A DNA stretch of 64,000 bases from Halovenus salina (GTDB lineage: Archaea; Halobacteriota; Halobacteria; Halobacteriales; Haloarculaceae): assembly GCF_026410925.1 (NCBI RefSeq), contig NZ_CP112972.1:1426001-1490000 (forward strand). Direction: 5' to 3'. Below the pieces are notes generated by a model that was not told the DNA's origin, ran no database searches, and saw only the letters and a program-made list of their open reading frames with translations. The translations under genes were made by a program, and so were the position numbers. How positions within the stretch are numbered: position 1 is the first letter of the stretch; each line of letters starts with the position of its first letter. Positions 23,718-33,573 of the stretch are shown here, in pieces.

Positions 23718-25478
23718 ATGCCAGAAGACCTGAACTGGGCCATCGGCGGGGAAGCCGGCGATGGAATCGATTCGACCGGGAAGATATTCGCACAGGCGCT
23801 CTCACGCGCCGGTCGGCACGTCTACACCTCGAAGGATTTCGCATCACGCATCCGAGGTGGGTACACCGCCTACAAGGTACGGACATCCGTCGACCGCGTC
23901 GAGAGTGTCGTCGACCGCCTGGACATCCTCATCGCGTTGACCCAGCGGACCATCGACGAAAACACCGACGAACTCCACGAGGGGAGTGTCATCATCTACG
24001 ACGGCGAGCGGACCACGATGCAGGATGTCGAGATTCCCGACGGGATGATCGGCCTCGACGTGCCGCTGAAGAGTCTCGCCGAGGACGCCGGCGGCGCTAT
24101 CATGCGCAACGTCGTCGCGCTCGGAGTTGCTTGCGAGGTGGCAAACTTCCCAATCGAGAACCTCGACTCGGCACTCGAAAAGCGGTTTGCCGACAAGGGA
24201 CAGGCGATGGTCGAGAACAACTGCGAGGCGGCGCGGCTCGGCCAGGAGTACGCCGCCGAGGAGTACGACCACGACTACGACTACGACATCGAGACGACCG
24301 ACAACGACTACGTGTTGCTCAACGGCGACCAGGCTATTGGGATGGGCGCAATCGCCGCCGGCTGTAAGTTCTACTCCGGCTACCCGATTACGCCCGCGAC
24401 CGACGTGATGACTTACCTGACCGGTCGGATTGACGAGTTCGGGGGCAAGGTTGTCCAGGCCGAGGACGAGCTCGCGGCCATCAACCTCGCGCTCGGGGCT
24501 GCACGCTCCGGCGCACGCGCGATGACGGCCACCTCCGGTCCGGGTATCGACCTCATGACCGAGACGTTCGGTCTCGTCGCCACCAGCGAGACGCCGCTGG
24601 TCATCTGTGACGTAATGCGCGCCGGCCCCTCGACGGGGATGCCGACCAAACAAGAGCAGGGCGACCTGGATATGGTGCTCTACGGCGGCCACGGCGAAAT
24701 CGACCGGTTTGCGGTCGCGCCGACGAACGTCGCCGAGTGTTTCTGGAAGACCATCGAGGCCTTCAACCTCGCCGAGAAGTACCAGATTCCGGTCTTTCTG
24801 GTCTCAGACCTGTCGCTTGCGGTTACCGAACAGACATTCCCGCCTGAGGCCTTCGACATGGACGAGGTCGAAATCGAGCGCGGCAACGTCGTCGACGAGG
24901 ACGAAATCGACTCCTGGCTCGACGAACAGGGCCGGTTCCAGCCGCACTTCTCGACGGCTGACGGTATCAGCCCACGGGCGTTCCCGGGCACCGAGGACGG
25001 CGCACACATGACCACCGGCCTCGAACACGACGCACTCGGACGACGGACAGAGGACACCGATGTTCGCGTCGAGCAAGTCGAGAAACGACAGCAGAAGGTC
25101 AAGACGGCGAAAGAACGCGAGGACTGGAGCTACCGCGAGTTCGGCGACCCAGACGCGGAGACGCTGGTCGTCTCCTGGGGGTCGAACGAGGGGCCGCTGC
25201 GAGAGGCGCTGGAGTATCTCGACGACCGCGATGTTAACGCCCGCTTCCTCTCGGTGCCGTACATGTTCCCGCGACCCGACCTCAGCGAGGAGATTGATGC
25301 CGCCGAGACGACCATTGTCGTCGAGTGTAACGCCACGGGTCAGTTCGCAGACGTGCTCGAACACGACGTGCTCGAACGTGTCGAGCGCATCAACAAGTTC
25401 AACGGCATCCGCTTCAAGGCGGACGAACTGGCCGACGAAATCGAAGCAGTTCTCTCCCCACAAGAGGTACAAGCATGA
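23718..25478 (+). CDS. korA: 2-oxoacid:ferredoxin oxidoreductase, alpha subunit (KorA)
   Basis: This 586-aa subunit carries a fused gamma domain at the N-terminus (about 1-190, AIGGEAGDGIDSTGKIFAQA and SKDFASRIRGGYTAYKVR). The alpha pyrimidine-binding domain follows with FYSGYPITPATDVM, QAEDELAAINLALGAARSG and TATSGPGIDLMTE. The C-terminal part has TLVVSWGSNEGPLREAL. With KorB it decarboxylates a 2-oxoacid to acyl-CoA and reduces ferredoxin, replacing the dehydrogenase complex in the TCA cycle. The Kor assignment (2-oxoglutarate) over pyruvate is based on subunit sizes (586/287) and family resemblance. It overlaps korB by 4 bp. Confidence 0.9.
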   Translation: MPEDLNWAIGGEAGDGIDSTGKIFAQALSRAGRHVYTSKDFASRIRGGYTAYKVRTSVDRVESVVDRLDILIALTQRTIDENTDELHEGSVIIYDGERTTMQDVEIPDGMIGLDVPLKSLAEDAGGAIMRNVVALGVACEVANFPIENLDSALEKRFADKGQAMVENNCEAARLGQEYAAEEYDHDYDYDIETTDNDYVLLNGDQAIGMGAIAAGCKFYSGYPITPATDVMTYLTGRIDEFGGKVVQAEDELAAINLALGAARSGARAMTATSGPGIDLMTETFGLVATSETPLVICDVMRAGPSTGMPTKQEQGDLDMVLYGGHGEIDRFAVAPTNVAECFWKTIEAFNLAEKYQIPVFLVSDLSLAVTEQTFPPEAFDMDEVEIERGNVVDEDEIDSWLDEQGRFQPHFSTADGISPRAFPGTEDGAHMTTGLEHDALGRRTEDTDVRVEQVEKRQQKVKTAKEREDWSYREFGDPDAETLVVSWGSNEGPLREALEYLDDRDVNARFLSVPYMFPRPDLSEEIDAAETTIVVECNATGQFADVLEHDVLERVERINKFNGIRFKADELADEIEAVLSPQEVQA

Positions 25479-26338
25479 GTTCGGACGTTCGATTCATCGA
25501 CTTCAAATCTGACAAACAACCGACCTGGTGTCCCGGCTGCGGCGACTTCGGGACGATGAACGGCATGATGAAAGGACTGGCCGAAACCGGCAACCACCCC
25601 GACGACACGTTCGTCGTCGCGGGCATCGGTTGTTCGGGCAAAATCGGGACGTACATGCACTCGTATGCCCTGCACGGCGTCCACGGTCGCGCTCTACCGG
25701 TCGGCATCGGCGCGAAGCTCGCCAACCCTAACCTCGAAGTGATGGTTGCGGGCGGCGACGGTGACGGCTACTCCATTGGCGCGGGCCACTTTGTCCACGC
25801 CGTCCGCCGTAACGTTGACATGTCCTACGTCGTCATGGACAACCGCATCTACGGGCTGACAAAGGGCCAGGCCTCGCCGACCTCCCGGGAGGACTTCGAA
25901 ACGTCGACGACGCCCGATGGCCCCAACCAGCCACCAGTCAATCCGCTTGCGCTCGCGCTGTCTGCGGGTGCGACCTTCATTGCACAGTCGTTCTCCTCGG
26001 ACAGCCAGCGCCACACCGAAATCGTCAAAGAAGCCATCGAACACGACGGCTTCGGCTTTGTCAACGTCTACTCACCGTGTGTCACGTTCAATGACGTCGA
26101 CACATACGACTACTTCCGGGACGCCGTCGTCGACTTAGACGAAACCGACCACGACCGCCACGACAAGGACGCCGCCCGCGAGAAGGTACTCGACGGCGAC
26201 ACCGAGTACACGGGAGTCATCTACCAGGATGACAACAGCATTCCCTGGGAGCAGCGCGAAGGACTCGACGAGAGTATGGCCGAGATTCCAGACGGCGCAC
26301 CCGACGGCGCAATGGATCTCGTCCGCGAGTTCTACTGA
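25475..26338 (+). CDS. korB: 2-oxoacid:ferredoxin oxidoreductase, beta subunit (KorB)
   Basis: This 287-aa subunit binds thiamine diphosphate and one [4Fe-4S] cluster. The TPP motif is GGDGDGYSIGAGHFVHAVRRN ending in VVMDNRIYGLTKGQ. Cluster cysteines are in WCPGCGDFG, GIGCSGKIG and the later YSPCVTFND. It completes the KorAB enzyme. The start overlaps the korA stop (ATGA), so the two are translationally coupled. Typical length for haloarchaea. Confidence 0.93.
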   Translation: MSSDVRFIDFKSDKQPTWCPGCGDFGTMNGMMKGLAETGNHPDDTFVVAGIGCSGKIGTYMHSYALHGVHGRALPVGIGAKLANPNLEVMVAGGDGDGYSIGAGHFVHAVRRNVDMSYVVMDNRIYGLTKGQASPTSREDFETSTTPDGPNQPPVNPLALALSAGATFIAQSFSSDSQRHTEIVKEAIEHDGFGFVNVYSPCVTFNDVDTYDYFRDAVVDLDETDHDRHDKDAAREKVLDGDTEYTGVIYQDDNSIPWEQREGLDESMAEIPDGAPDGAMDLVREFY

Positions 26339-26342
26339 GCCG

Positions 26343-28085
26343 TTAGGCGGTCGCTTCGAACTCGTCGCTCTGTGCTGTCACCGACTCTTGTTTTTTTGTT
26401 GGAATCGTGACCGTAACAGTGGTCCCGCGCGGGTCGTTCTCCGAAATCGCGAGTCGCCCGCCCATCTGGGTGATGCCCCAGTGGACCGCCCAGAGGCCGA
26501 GGCCACTGCCGTGCTGGAGCTGGTCTTCCTCGCCGGCATCTAACACCGCTCGCTCGTGGTCGGGAATCCCCGGCCCATTGTCCGAGACGGCAATCTGTAA
26601 CGCCCCGTCCTCGGTTCTGTCCGCGGAGACGACGGCGTAGGGCTCGTCAGCATCGTTGTGTTCGACAGCGTTCTCGACGAGTTCTGACAGGACGAGTGTG
26701 AGCGGGCGTGCGCTTACGGCCGCGGTCGCCTCTGCGGGGAGCGCAGTTGTTACCTCCGCTTCGGAAGACAGAGTTGACACTACCTCCTCGACAATCGGCG
26801 AGACCGCGACAGTCTCTGCGGGCCGGGTCGTAGCCATCATGTTCTCGATATCGCGGGCGCTCTCGGCAACACCGACAAGATTCTGTGTCGTCTCGATAAT
26901 TTGCTCGGCGGCAGCCTCGGTCTTTTGTCCATCGCTAATGAGCTGTGCCCTGCCGATGATGCTGGTGGCGTTGTTGCGGAGGTTGTGCCGGAGGACACGG
27001 TTGAGGACCTCGAGGCGCTGTTCTCTGGTCTGGCGCTGTGTCACGTCGCGCATCACGAAGACCGTCCCGCGCTGGAAGTCATTGCCGTCGGCCACCGGCG
27101 ACCGCGTGATTTCGAACTGGCGAACGCCCTCGACAGTTTCGAGTTCAGTCGTCCCAGCCTCGTCTACCGCCTCGGGCGAGCGGCCGACAACGGCCGAGAG
27201 AGAACGGCCGACCACCTGTTCCTCGCTGACGTCGAAGGTATTACAGGCGACGGCGTTCAGCCGGAGAACCTGCTCGTGGTCGTCGGTGATAACTACGCAG
27301 TCGGCCATCGAATCGAGGGCGTGCTCTGGGCCGACGTTGCCGGCAGCCGGCGAAGAGGCGAACAGGCCAAGCGGGCCAACCACAAGCCCGGACACGAGTG
27401 CGCTGCTCGCATAGCCAAGCGACAAGACGGAGACGCCAGCGAGATCCCCGTAGACCGGCGTGATTTCGGGAAACAGGAAGTTGCCGAGCCAGGGCCACGC
27501 GCCGATGAAAGCGATGAGCGCGGCGAGCCGCGTGTCTAGGTGTTCGTACCGGAGGACATTCACGGCGACGAGGCCGACAGCGAAGACGACGACCCCGGCG
27601 GTGTAATAGAGGCCGATTCTGTCGAATACTGTCGCCGCGTCAAACACGCCCGCCGGGAGGGCAGCGACGGCGTCGAGGGGAGCTTCCGGGCCCGGACTCT
27701 TCGAGGGCGTTCCGAGGATGAGAAGCGTCCCGCCGGCGAACCCGAGGACAGCAGGCGTCAACGCGGCAGCGGCCCTGACACGGGACCCGAGCAGGGTGAT
27801 ACCGTAGTAGTTGAAGCTGAACGCGAGCAACGCGACCGGGATCGAGAGGTTCGTAAACAGCCAGATGAGTTTGTTCGGAACACCCGTCCCACCGGTGATT
27901 CCGAGACAAAACGCGGTCGCACCGAGTAAGACAAGCAGGGCGCTGAAGGCCCGCCCGACCGGCTTTTTCTCCGATCGATACGTCCGAACGGCCAGTCCCG
28001 AGAGCCCGATTCCCGCAGCGAGCAGAACCGCCTGGCTGAAGACCGTGTACCCGACCATGCTGTCGTGTTCTTCGAGTACACGCAT
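26343..28085 (-). CDS. Membrane-bound sensor histidine kinase with 7TM N-terminus and PAS domain
   Basis: This 580-aa kinase has about seven N-terminal helices (residues 10-240; GYTVFSQAVLLAAGIGLSGL onward). A PAS domain follows (about 250-360, MADCVVITDDHEQVLRLNAVA, ending FVMRDVTQRQ). The dimerisation helix carries the H-box VLRHNLRNNATSIIGRAQL, then the ATPase domain with LSELVENAVEHND, SDNGPGIPDHE and GSGLGLWAVHWG. No receiver domain or adjacent response regulator is present, which is common for haloarchaeal kinases. The signal is unknown. The gene is convergent with korB with a 4-bp gap. Confidence 0.92.
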   Translation of the reverse strand: MRVLEEHDSMVGYTVFSQAVLLAAGIGLSGLAVRTYRSEKKPVGRAFSALLVLLGATAFCLGITGGTGVPNKLIWLFTNLSIPVALLAFSFNYYGITLLGSRVRAAAALTPAVLGFAGGTLLILGTPSKSPGPEAPLDAVAALPAGVFDAATVFDRIGLYYTAGVVVFAVGLVAVNVLRYEHLDTRLAALIAFIGAWPWLGNFLFPEITPVYGDLAGVSVLSLGYASSALVSGLVVGPLGLFASSPAAGNVGPEHALDSMADCVVITDDHEQVLRLNAVACNTFDVSEEQVVGRSLSAVVGRSPEAVDEAGTTELETVEGVRQFEITRSPVADGNDFQRGTVFVMRDVTQRQTREQRLEVLNRVLRHNLRNNATSIIGRAQLISDGQKTEAAAEQIIETTQNLVGVAESARDIENMMATTRPAETVAVSPIVEEVVSTLSSEAEVTTALPAEATAAVSARPLTLVLSELVENAVEHNDADEPYAVVSADRTEDGALQIAVSDNGPGIPDHERAVLDAGEEDQLQHGSGLGLWAVHWGITQMGGRLAISENDPRGTTVTVTIPTKKQESVTAQSDEFEATA

Positions 28086-28285
28086 AGCTGTTTTTCAAAG
28101 ACTGTTGCAACTCGGCTAGGTTCTTCCCGAAAAGTCCCGCACGGTCGACCAGCGTTGGGAGAGGTTTTATATATCGACATACGGTTTAATACAGTATCCC
28201 CTCGAATATTCGGGAATACCGTGTGATGTCGGGGAACGGCCCCAATCGCCGGAGGTGCTTTATTCTTCGACCCATAATTGTTAGT

Positions 28286-28480
28286 ATGACAACCAGAGCA
28301 TTGTTGACCGACCGAGAGCGGGATGTCTTAGCCGGCAAGGCCGGCGGTGACGCATATCGGGCGACGGTCCGGAGTCGCGTACGCAATCGGCTTGACGAGC
28401 TCGAACTCGACGCCGACGTGCTCGCGACACACGAGCCGGAGTTGTACGAGCAGTTCCGGACGGTCGCACTCAGTGAGTAA
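28286..28480 (+). CDS. Small conserved haloarchaeal protein
   Basis: This 64-aa charged protein (RALLTDRERDVLAGKAGGDA, then VRNRLDELELDADVLATHEP) is predicted to be all helical and may be a small DNA- or protein-binding module. The pattern 'TDRERDVL' followed by a basic helix is often seen in haloarchaeal regulators, but I cannot name a family. The ATG at 28286 is used. The preceding gap of 200 bp has AT-rich stretches (TTTTATATATCG near 28162 and GGTTTAATAC) that could be promoters. Confidence 0.6.
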   Translation: MTTRALLTDRERDVLAGKAGGDAYRATVRSRVRNRLDELELDADVLATHEPELYEQFRTVALSE

Positions 28481-28523
28481 CCAGTCAGTCGTCAGAGGAG
28501 AGGGGTTCGCCCGGGACACTTCT

Positions 28524-29094
28524 TCAGTCTGCACGAGTCGCACTGACCACGAACCCGGCTGTCGAGAAGATTATAAAACCCGCCGTCAAGAGGAAGCCGA
28601 CGGCAGTAGTGAAAAAGCCCATCGTCGTGCCGACCACCACCGGCCCTGTCACCTGTCCCACCTTCCAGGAGATCGAGCGTAGGGACATCGTACTCGCAAC
28701 CGAATCGTACATTTCACCCTCGTCGGCGAACAGCGACATGCTCGCAGGCAGGCGAATCGAGTCGGCGATGCCCAGAACGAGTACGCCCCGAAAAGGGCGA
28801 AGAAGGGCCCTCCAAGCGCCTGTGTGTCGCCAAAGAGCAACACACCTATCGGGGAGATTCGGCCCTCGAAGACGCCCGCAAGGAGATATCGCTTCGCGTT
28901 GCCGGTGTCGACTTTTCGACCCAGCGGTAATACGATGAACAGCTGGACAAGAGCAAGGGCCGTCCCAAACAGTCCCACAAGCCCGGCGTCCCGAAGAGGT
29001 CAGCATACAATGCGAGCGCAATCAGAACCGGCGAATACGCCTGGCTACGGGCAAAGGCCGTTCCCGCGAGCGCAGCGAACCACTTGTTCCACAT
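28524..29094 (-). pseudogene. MFS transporter, internally deleted and frameshifted
   Basis: Three frames on the minus strand together spell parts of one major-facilitator protein. The start is MWNKWFAALAGTAFARSQAY from 29094. The next piece is LFGTALALVQLFIVLPLGRK up to AKRYLLAGVFEG. The last is LGIADSIRLPASMSLFADEG through GQVTGPVVVGTTMGFFTTAV to SATRAD near 28530. Only about 190 codons remain of an expected 400, with the central transmembrane segments missing and at least two frame changes. It is therefore a decayed gene. No transposon is visible at the break. Confidence 0.8.
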
Positions 29095-29316
29095 ACTACC
29101 GAACAGAAGTACGTGAACTGTTGACGGCTGGAGACGCTCGAAAACCAACGTCAAATGACTGCTCGGCAAACGTGGATTGGGAAATATGCTGTCCGGCAGT
29201 ATCAGGAGCCCCACCGAGTTGAACCAGGTCACCTATCTGACGCTCGCGGTTGGAACAGGCAAATAAAAGGCTCCGCGGTGACAGCCGTAGCTACTTATCT
29301 TACGTTGAGACGACAG

Positions 29317-30114
29317 CTACTCGCCAGCCTGCCCGAGTATCTTCGCCACCTTGGCCCCGGCTGCCCGCCGTCTGTAGCGTGTCTCGAATTGTTGCCGTAC
29401 CTCGTCTGTGGTGGCCTCGTCAATATTAAATTCTATATCGCTATATGAAACACCAGTCATCACGAGCGCCTCAGGACGAGCGGGGCCAATTCCCTCCGGT
29501 CCCGAAAGCGGCTCCGGTCCGAGCACCCGGTCGAGTGTGTCCAGGGCGCGCTCTCCGCGTGCGATTTCGGCGACGAGTGCAACCGCACGCCGGACGAACT
29601 GTCTGGGGAATCCGCCTGCACGGAAGCGCAGGACGAGAAACGAGTCCTCACGGTCGAGTTCGGCCTGGAGGGTTCGGGTCGTCCCAGTCTCGTCGAGCGT
29701 GAGGTTGTGGAAGTCGTGTTCGCCAGCGAGTCCGTTGAGCGTCTCGGCTGCGAGCTGTTCGTTCAGGTCGCCGGCATAGAGGAAGTACGTGTACTCCCGC
29801 GACTCGGCGTGGTGGGTGGCATGGAAGCCCTCCGGAGCGTCGGCACTCGCCCACGCCTGAATCGACTCGGGGAGTTCGCTGTTGAGCGCTCGGGGCGTGA
29901 GCCAGTCGGGTGCCTCGAAGGCGACGGTCTGTGCCAGCGCCGAGACGCCGGCGTCGGTCCGTCCGGCGGCGGCGTACCCTGGCGGCACCTCCCCGTCGGA
30001 GACACCGAGTGCACGCAAAGCAGCGATGAGCCGGTCCTCGACAGTATCGACATCGGGCTGGCGTTGGAAGCCGTGGTACGGCTGGCCATCGTAGGCGATG
30101 CGGTAAGCGCGCAT
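29317..30114 (-). CDS. truA: tRNA pseudouridine synthase TruA
   Basis: This 265-aa enzyme converts uridines 38-40 in the tRNA anticodon arm to pseudouridine. The catalytic Asp lies in AAGRTDAGVSALAQ. Other family segments are RIAYDGQPYHGFQRQPDVDT, HATHHAESREYTYFLY, LAGEHDFHNLT and FLVLRFRAGGFPRQFVRRAV. The ATG at 30114 begins the first strand MRAYRIAYDG. The longer upstream frame is non-homologous. The length is normal. Confidence 0.95.
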   Translation of the reverse strand: MRAYRIAYDGQPYHGFQRQPDVDTVEDRLIAALRALGVSDGEVPPGYAAAGRTDAGVSALAQTVAFEAPDWLTPRALNSELPESIQAWASADAPEGFHATHHAESREYTYFLYAGDLNEQLAAETLNGLAGEHDFHNLTLDETGTTRTLQAELDREDSFLVLRFRAGGFPRQFVRRAVALVAEIARGERALDTLDRVLGPEPLSGPEGIGPARPEALVMTGVSYSDIEFNIDEATTDEVRQQFETRYRRRAAGAKVAKILGQAGE

Positions 30115-30219
30115 GGACCTGTTTTTAGTCTGGGCTGTCCTTAGCGTGTCGGCTGACCGCGTACGCGGGAGAATACGCTGGCGTAAAAAATCTATATGCA
30201 GGCCCGACGACTTGCCGAT

Positions 30220-30690
30220 ATGCCCAAGCACGACGGACTCCGCGTCACGGCGTTGGTTTATATCGGAGCCGTTATTCTCTTTGGAGTTCCTGCCATGGTC
30301 GTGACGCTGGGAGTCCTCGCCGAGTTCGTCGACGCTGCGCTCGCTGCCACCGAAGTAAGCGAACTGCCGACAGCCGGGAGCGTCTTTCTCGTTGCGCTCT
30401 CAGTGTTAGCCGGCCTCCAGTTTGCTGTCGAGGTTGCTGCCCTCCAGTTGGGTGGTGTCGAAGCCCTCGGGCGGGGGTCTCCACGTGCCGCCCTCGCTCG
30501 GTACGTGTTTGTTTCTCTGTGCGTGCTCGTCGTACTGGCCGCTGCGACGTGGATAGGGGCTCAGGTAGCAGTTGCCAGGTTTGGGTGGCCAGAGTCTATC
30601 GCCGGCGGACTGTTGGGTTGTGCCGGCTTGGCCGTTCTCTACAGGAGCTCTGTGGCATTCATAACAGGGTTACGCGGGACAGAGGCCTGA
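30220..30690 (+). CDS. Four-helix membrane protein (DUF2975-like)
   Basis: This 156-aa protein has four hydrophobic helices (TALVYIGAVILFGVPAMVVT, VFLVALSVLAGLQFAVEVAA, YVFVSLCVLVVLAAATWIGA, AGGLLGCAGLAVLYRSSVAF). The layout resembles DUF2975 membrane proteins, but I am not sure of the family. TCTATATG at about 30191-30198 is centred about 26 bp before the ATG at 30220. The upstream ATG at 30196 overlaps this element, so 30220 is the start. Confidence 0.6.
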   Translation: MPKHDGLRVTALVYIGAVILFGVPAMVVTLGVLAEFVDAALAATEVSELPTAGSVFLVALSVLAGLQFAVEVAALQLGGVEALGRGSPRAALARYVFVSLCVLVVLAAATWIGAQVAVARFGWPESIAGGLLGCAGLAVLYRSSVAFITGLRGTEA

Positions 30691-30753
30691 ACGGCGTCTC
30701 GACGTGTGTCATCTCCGTTCGGCACACACAGCAGCCGGCGGTTGCCACATCCC

Positions 30754-32307
30754 TTAGAGGAGCGACTCGCCGGTCATCTCCGCGGGCTTCGGTATCGAAA
30801 GGAGGTCCAGAACCGTCGGCGCGATATCTTCGAGCGCGCCGTCCCCCCTGGCCGTCCGGCCGCCGCCGTCGCCATCGGCAGAGACGTAGACGAAGGGGAC
30901 AGGGTTGGTCGTGTGGGCAGTGTGTGGGTTTTCTGGCGTTCCCATGTCGTCGGCATTACCGTGGTCTGCGGTGACGAGTACGTCCGCACCGGCGGCCTGC
31001 ATCGCCTCAACGAGTCGGGCGAGCTGTGTGTCGGCGGCCTCGACAGCGGCCACCGCGGCCTCGAAGTCGCCAGTGTGACCAACCATATCGGGGTTGGCGT
31101 AGTTCAACACGACCACGTCCGGGTCCTCGGCGTCGATTACCTCTGTCGCGCGGTCGGTCACGTCGGGGGCGCTCATCTCGGGTCGTTCGTCGTAGGTCGG
31201 CACGTCCGGGCTCGGGACGATTTCGCGGCGCTCTCCCTCGAACTCGATTTCGCGGCCGCCGTTGAAGAAGTAGGTGACGTGGGCGTATTTCTCGGTCTCT
31301 GCGATACGGAGCTGTGTCCGGCCGGCCTCGGCGAGCACCTGGCCGAGGGTCTGGTCTGGCTGAACTGCCGGGAACGCGACGGGCACGTCGAAGTCGCTGT
31401 CGTACTCGGTCATCGTCACCAGCCGGCAGTCGGGCGGGTTCGTCTCGGCGGGCCACTCGGGGTCGATATCCGCGAGCATGCGCGTGAGCTGGCGGGCGCG
31501 GTCGGACCGGAAATTGACGAAGACGACGCCGTCGCCGTCCCGAAGTGCAGGGCCGCCCTCGACGAGGGTCGGCTCGACGAACTCGTCGGTCACGTCTCGG
31601 TCGTAGGAGGATTCGACGGCAGCGACCACCGACGGCGCGGTGTGAGCGGCCTCGCGGTCGACGATGGCGTCGTAAGCGCGTTTCGTCCGCTCCCAGTTCT
31701 CGTCGCGGTCCATCGCGTAGTACCGCCCACAGACCGTCGCGACCCCGCCAGTCCCGGCATCGTCGGCGTGTTCGGAGAGCGATCGGAGATACTCCCGTCC
31801 CCCCGTCGGCGAGGTGTCGCGGCCGTCGGTAATCGCATGGGTGACCGCTTCGACGCCTCGCACTGCGGCAAGGTCAATGAGTGCGTGCAGATGTGACTGG
31901 TAGGAGTGGACGCCGCCGTCGCTGACCAGGCCGATGAGATGCAGACGGCCGTCGTGTTCTTGGGCGTACTTGATTACGGAATCGATGGCGTCGTTGTCGG
32001 CGAGAGGTGGGTCAGTCGGGTTCTCGAAGGCGCTCGCCTCGCCGCGCCAGCGTGCGATGGCGTCGGTGATGCGTGCCGACTCCTGGGTGACGACGCGGCC
32101 AGCGCCGATGTTGAGGTGACCCACTTCGCTGTTGCCCATCTGTCCGTCCGGGAGGCCGACGCGGCGGCCGTGTGTCGTGAGCGTGGTGCTAGCTCCGCGC
32201 TCGCGGAGGCCGTCGACCGTTGGCGTCTCGGCGGCGGCGACCGCATCACGGGCGTCGCTGTCCGGGTTCAGTCCCCAGCCGTCGAGGACGACAACTCCGA
32301 GATCCAT
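30754..32307 (-). CDS. gpmI: 2,3-bisphosphoglycerate-independent phosphoglycerate mutase
   Basis: This 517-aa dimanganese enzyme interconverts 3- and 2-phosphoglycerate in glycolysis and gluconeogenesis. The N-terminal metal Asp lies in VVVLDGWGLNPDSDARDAV. The catalytic Ser is in GQMGNSEVGHLNIGAGRVV. The phosphatase-domain motifs are GVHSYQSHLHAL, ITDGRDTSPTGG, VVLNYANPDMVGHTGDFEAA and VLVTADHGNADDM. The length is standard for GpmI. It follows the MFS transporter gene on the same strand with a 9-bp gap. Confidence 0.96.
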   Translation of the reverse strand: MDLGVVVLDGWGLNPDSDARDAVAAAETPTVDGLRERGASTTLTTHGRRVGLPDGQMGNSEVGHLNIGAGRVVTQESARITDAIARWRGEASAFENPTDPPLADNDAIDSVIKYAQEHDGRLHLIGLVSDGGVHSYQSHLHALIDLAAVRGVEAVTHAITDGRDTSPTGGREYLRSLSEHADDAGTGGVATVCGRYYAMDRDENWERTKRAYDAIVDREAAHTAPSVVAAVESSYDRDVTDEFVEPTLVEGGPALRDGDGVVFVNFRSDRARQLTRMLADIDPEWPAETNPPDCRLVTMTEYDSDFDVPVAFPAVQPDQTLGQVLAEAGRTQLRIAETEKYAHVTYFFNGGREIEFEGERREIVPSPDVPTYDERPEMSAPDVTDRATEVIDAEDPDVVVLNYANPDMVGHTGDFEAAVAAVEAADTQLARLVEAMQAAGADVLVTADHGNADDMGTPENPHTAHTTNPVPFVYVSADGDGGGRTARGDGALEDIAPTVLDLLSIPKPAEMTGESLL

Positions 32308-32316
32308 ACCCGACGG

Positions 32317-33573
32317 TTACCCGCCTGGACTACCAGTCTTTCGAGTCACCCGTCGACGGACGCGGCGTCGGACCGCTGCGCCGACGAGCGCGACAACGAC
32401 CGTCCCGAGAATCCCAGACAGCGTCAAAAACGCCGCCGCCCAGCCGAACGTATCCGCCAGCAGGCCGACGCCGACCGACCCCGAGGCTCCGAAGACCATG
32501 TAGGTGGTCCGGACGAGGCCGAACCCGAGCCCCTCCTCTTCGGCGCTCATGTTGTCGAGGAACTTCGGGAGCATCGTCGCACCCCAGCTCATCGCGACCC
32601 CCACGAGCGCCGTCGCCGCGACGATGCTGACCAATCCCGGGCCGAGGACGTACAGCCCGAAGCCAGCGACGCCAGCGAGCGAGCAGACGACCATTGCGGC
32701 GTCGCGCCCGATGCGGTCCGAGAGCCACCCCATTCCCGGTTGGCCGATTCCCTGGACGACAAAGTAGCCAGAGAAGACCGCGCCGGCAGCAGGTTCGGAG
32801 TAGCCGCGATGTTCGACAAGGAAGGTCGGGAGGAAGGAAGCGGTCCCCTGCCAAACGAACGCGCCGAGCACCGAGACGACCATCGTCCCCGCAATTGCCG
32901 GCCGAGAGAGCAACTCGAACAGCGCAGCCGGCTCGATGCGAGACCGAATCGCCACCTCGGGGCGGCGCGGCTCGACAGTCTCGATACCGCGGGCGACCAG
33001 CAGCGTCGCCGGGACAGCCGCAACCGCTCCCAGCGCAATCGCGTACCGCCAGCCAAGCAGCGAGCCGGTGTAGGCCGCGGCGACGGGGGCGACGAGTCCG
33101 GCAATCGGCGCACCGGCGCTGTGGACGCCGATTGCAGTCCCGGTGTTTGAGAACAGCCGGGAGAGAAGCGTCGTGGCGACGCTGTAGTGCAGTCCCGCAA
33201 CGCCACCGAGAACGACCGTCAGGAGAATGAAAACCGGGAATACTGGTGCGAGTGCGAGCGCGACGCTTGCGAGTGCTGTTCCACCGACAGCGACGAGAAT
33301 AACCGCTCGTTCACCGACACGGTCGCCGAACAGGCCACTCGGGAACTGCGAGAGGGCGTAGGCGACCCACATTCCAGAGAGTGCGAGGCCGATTGCGGCG
33401 TTCGAGACGGCAAACTCTTCGGCAATCGACGGGACGACCGGGCTGATGACGAGCCGCCCCATCATCGTCGCAAAGAAGGCGAGCGTACAGGCCGCGAGCG
33501 TCGTTCTGTTTGCAGACCAGCGTAGCACTATGTCGGCGTGAGTCGTGCTCTCACAAAGGGTTCTCGGTCCCAT
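32317..33573 (-). CDS. MFS transporter
   Basis: This 418-aa protein has twelve predicted transmembrane helices. The loop 2-3 motif GLFGDRVGERAVILVAVGG matches the MFS G-x-x-x-D-R-x-G-R-R consensus, and the symmetric second copy is GWLSDRIGRDAAMVVCS. The substrate cannot be assigned. The ATG at 33573 gives a short N-terminus before the first helix. A start nearer the first helix (VLRWSANRTTLAACT) is possible. It is probably co-transcribed with gpmI (9-bp gap). Confidence 0.88.
   Translation of the reverse strand: MGPRTLCESTTHADIVLRWSANRTTLAACTLAFFATMMGRLVISPVVPSIAEEFAVSNAAIGLALSGMWVAYALSQFPSGLFGDRVGERAVILVAVGGTALASVALALAPVFPVFILLTVVLGGVAGLHYSVATTLLSRLFSNTGTAIGVHSAGAPIAGLVAPVAAAYTGSLLGWRYAIALGAVAAVPATLLVARGIETVEPRRPEVAIRSRIEPAALFELLSRPAIAGTMVVSVLGAFVWQGTASFLPTFLVEHRGYSEPAAGAVFSGYFVVQGIGQPGMGWLSDRIGRDAAMVVCSLAGVAGFGLYVLGPGLVSIVAATALVGVAMSWGATMLPKFLDNMSAEEEGLGFGLVRTTYMVFGASGSVGVGLLADTFGWAAAFLTLSGILGTVVVALVGAAVRRRVRRRVTRKTGSPGG

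Noticed and set aside
27750..28180. Extra reading frames at the start of the 7TM histidine kinase, considered as a frameshift
   Set aside because: The main frame is continuous with helices from the first residues to the ATPase domain, so the other frames are shadows.
31906..33150. Long plus-strand open frame (414 codons) opposite gpmI and the MFS gene
   Set aside because: It is the shadow of two well-supported minus-strand genes, has low-complexity Arg/Asp-rich translation and no family motif.
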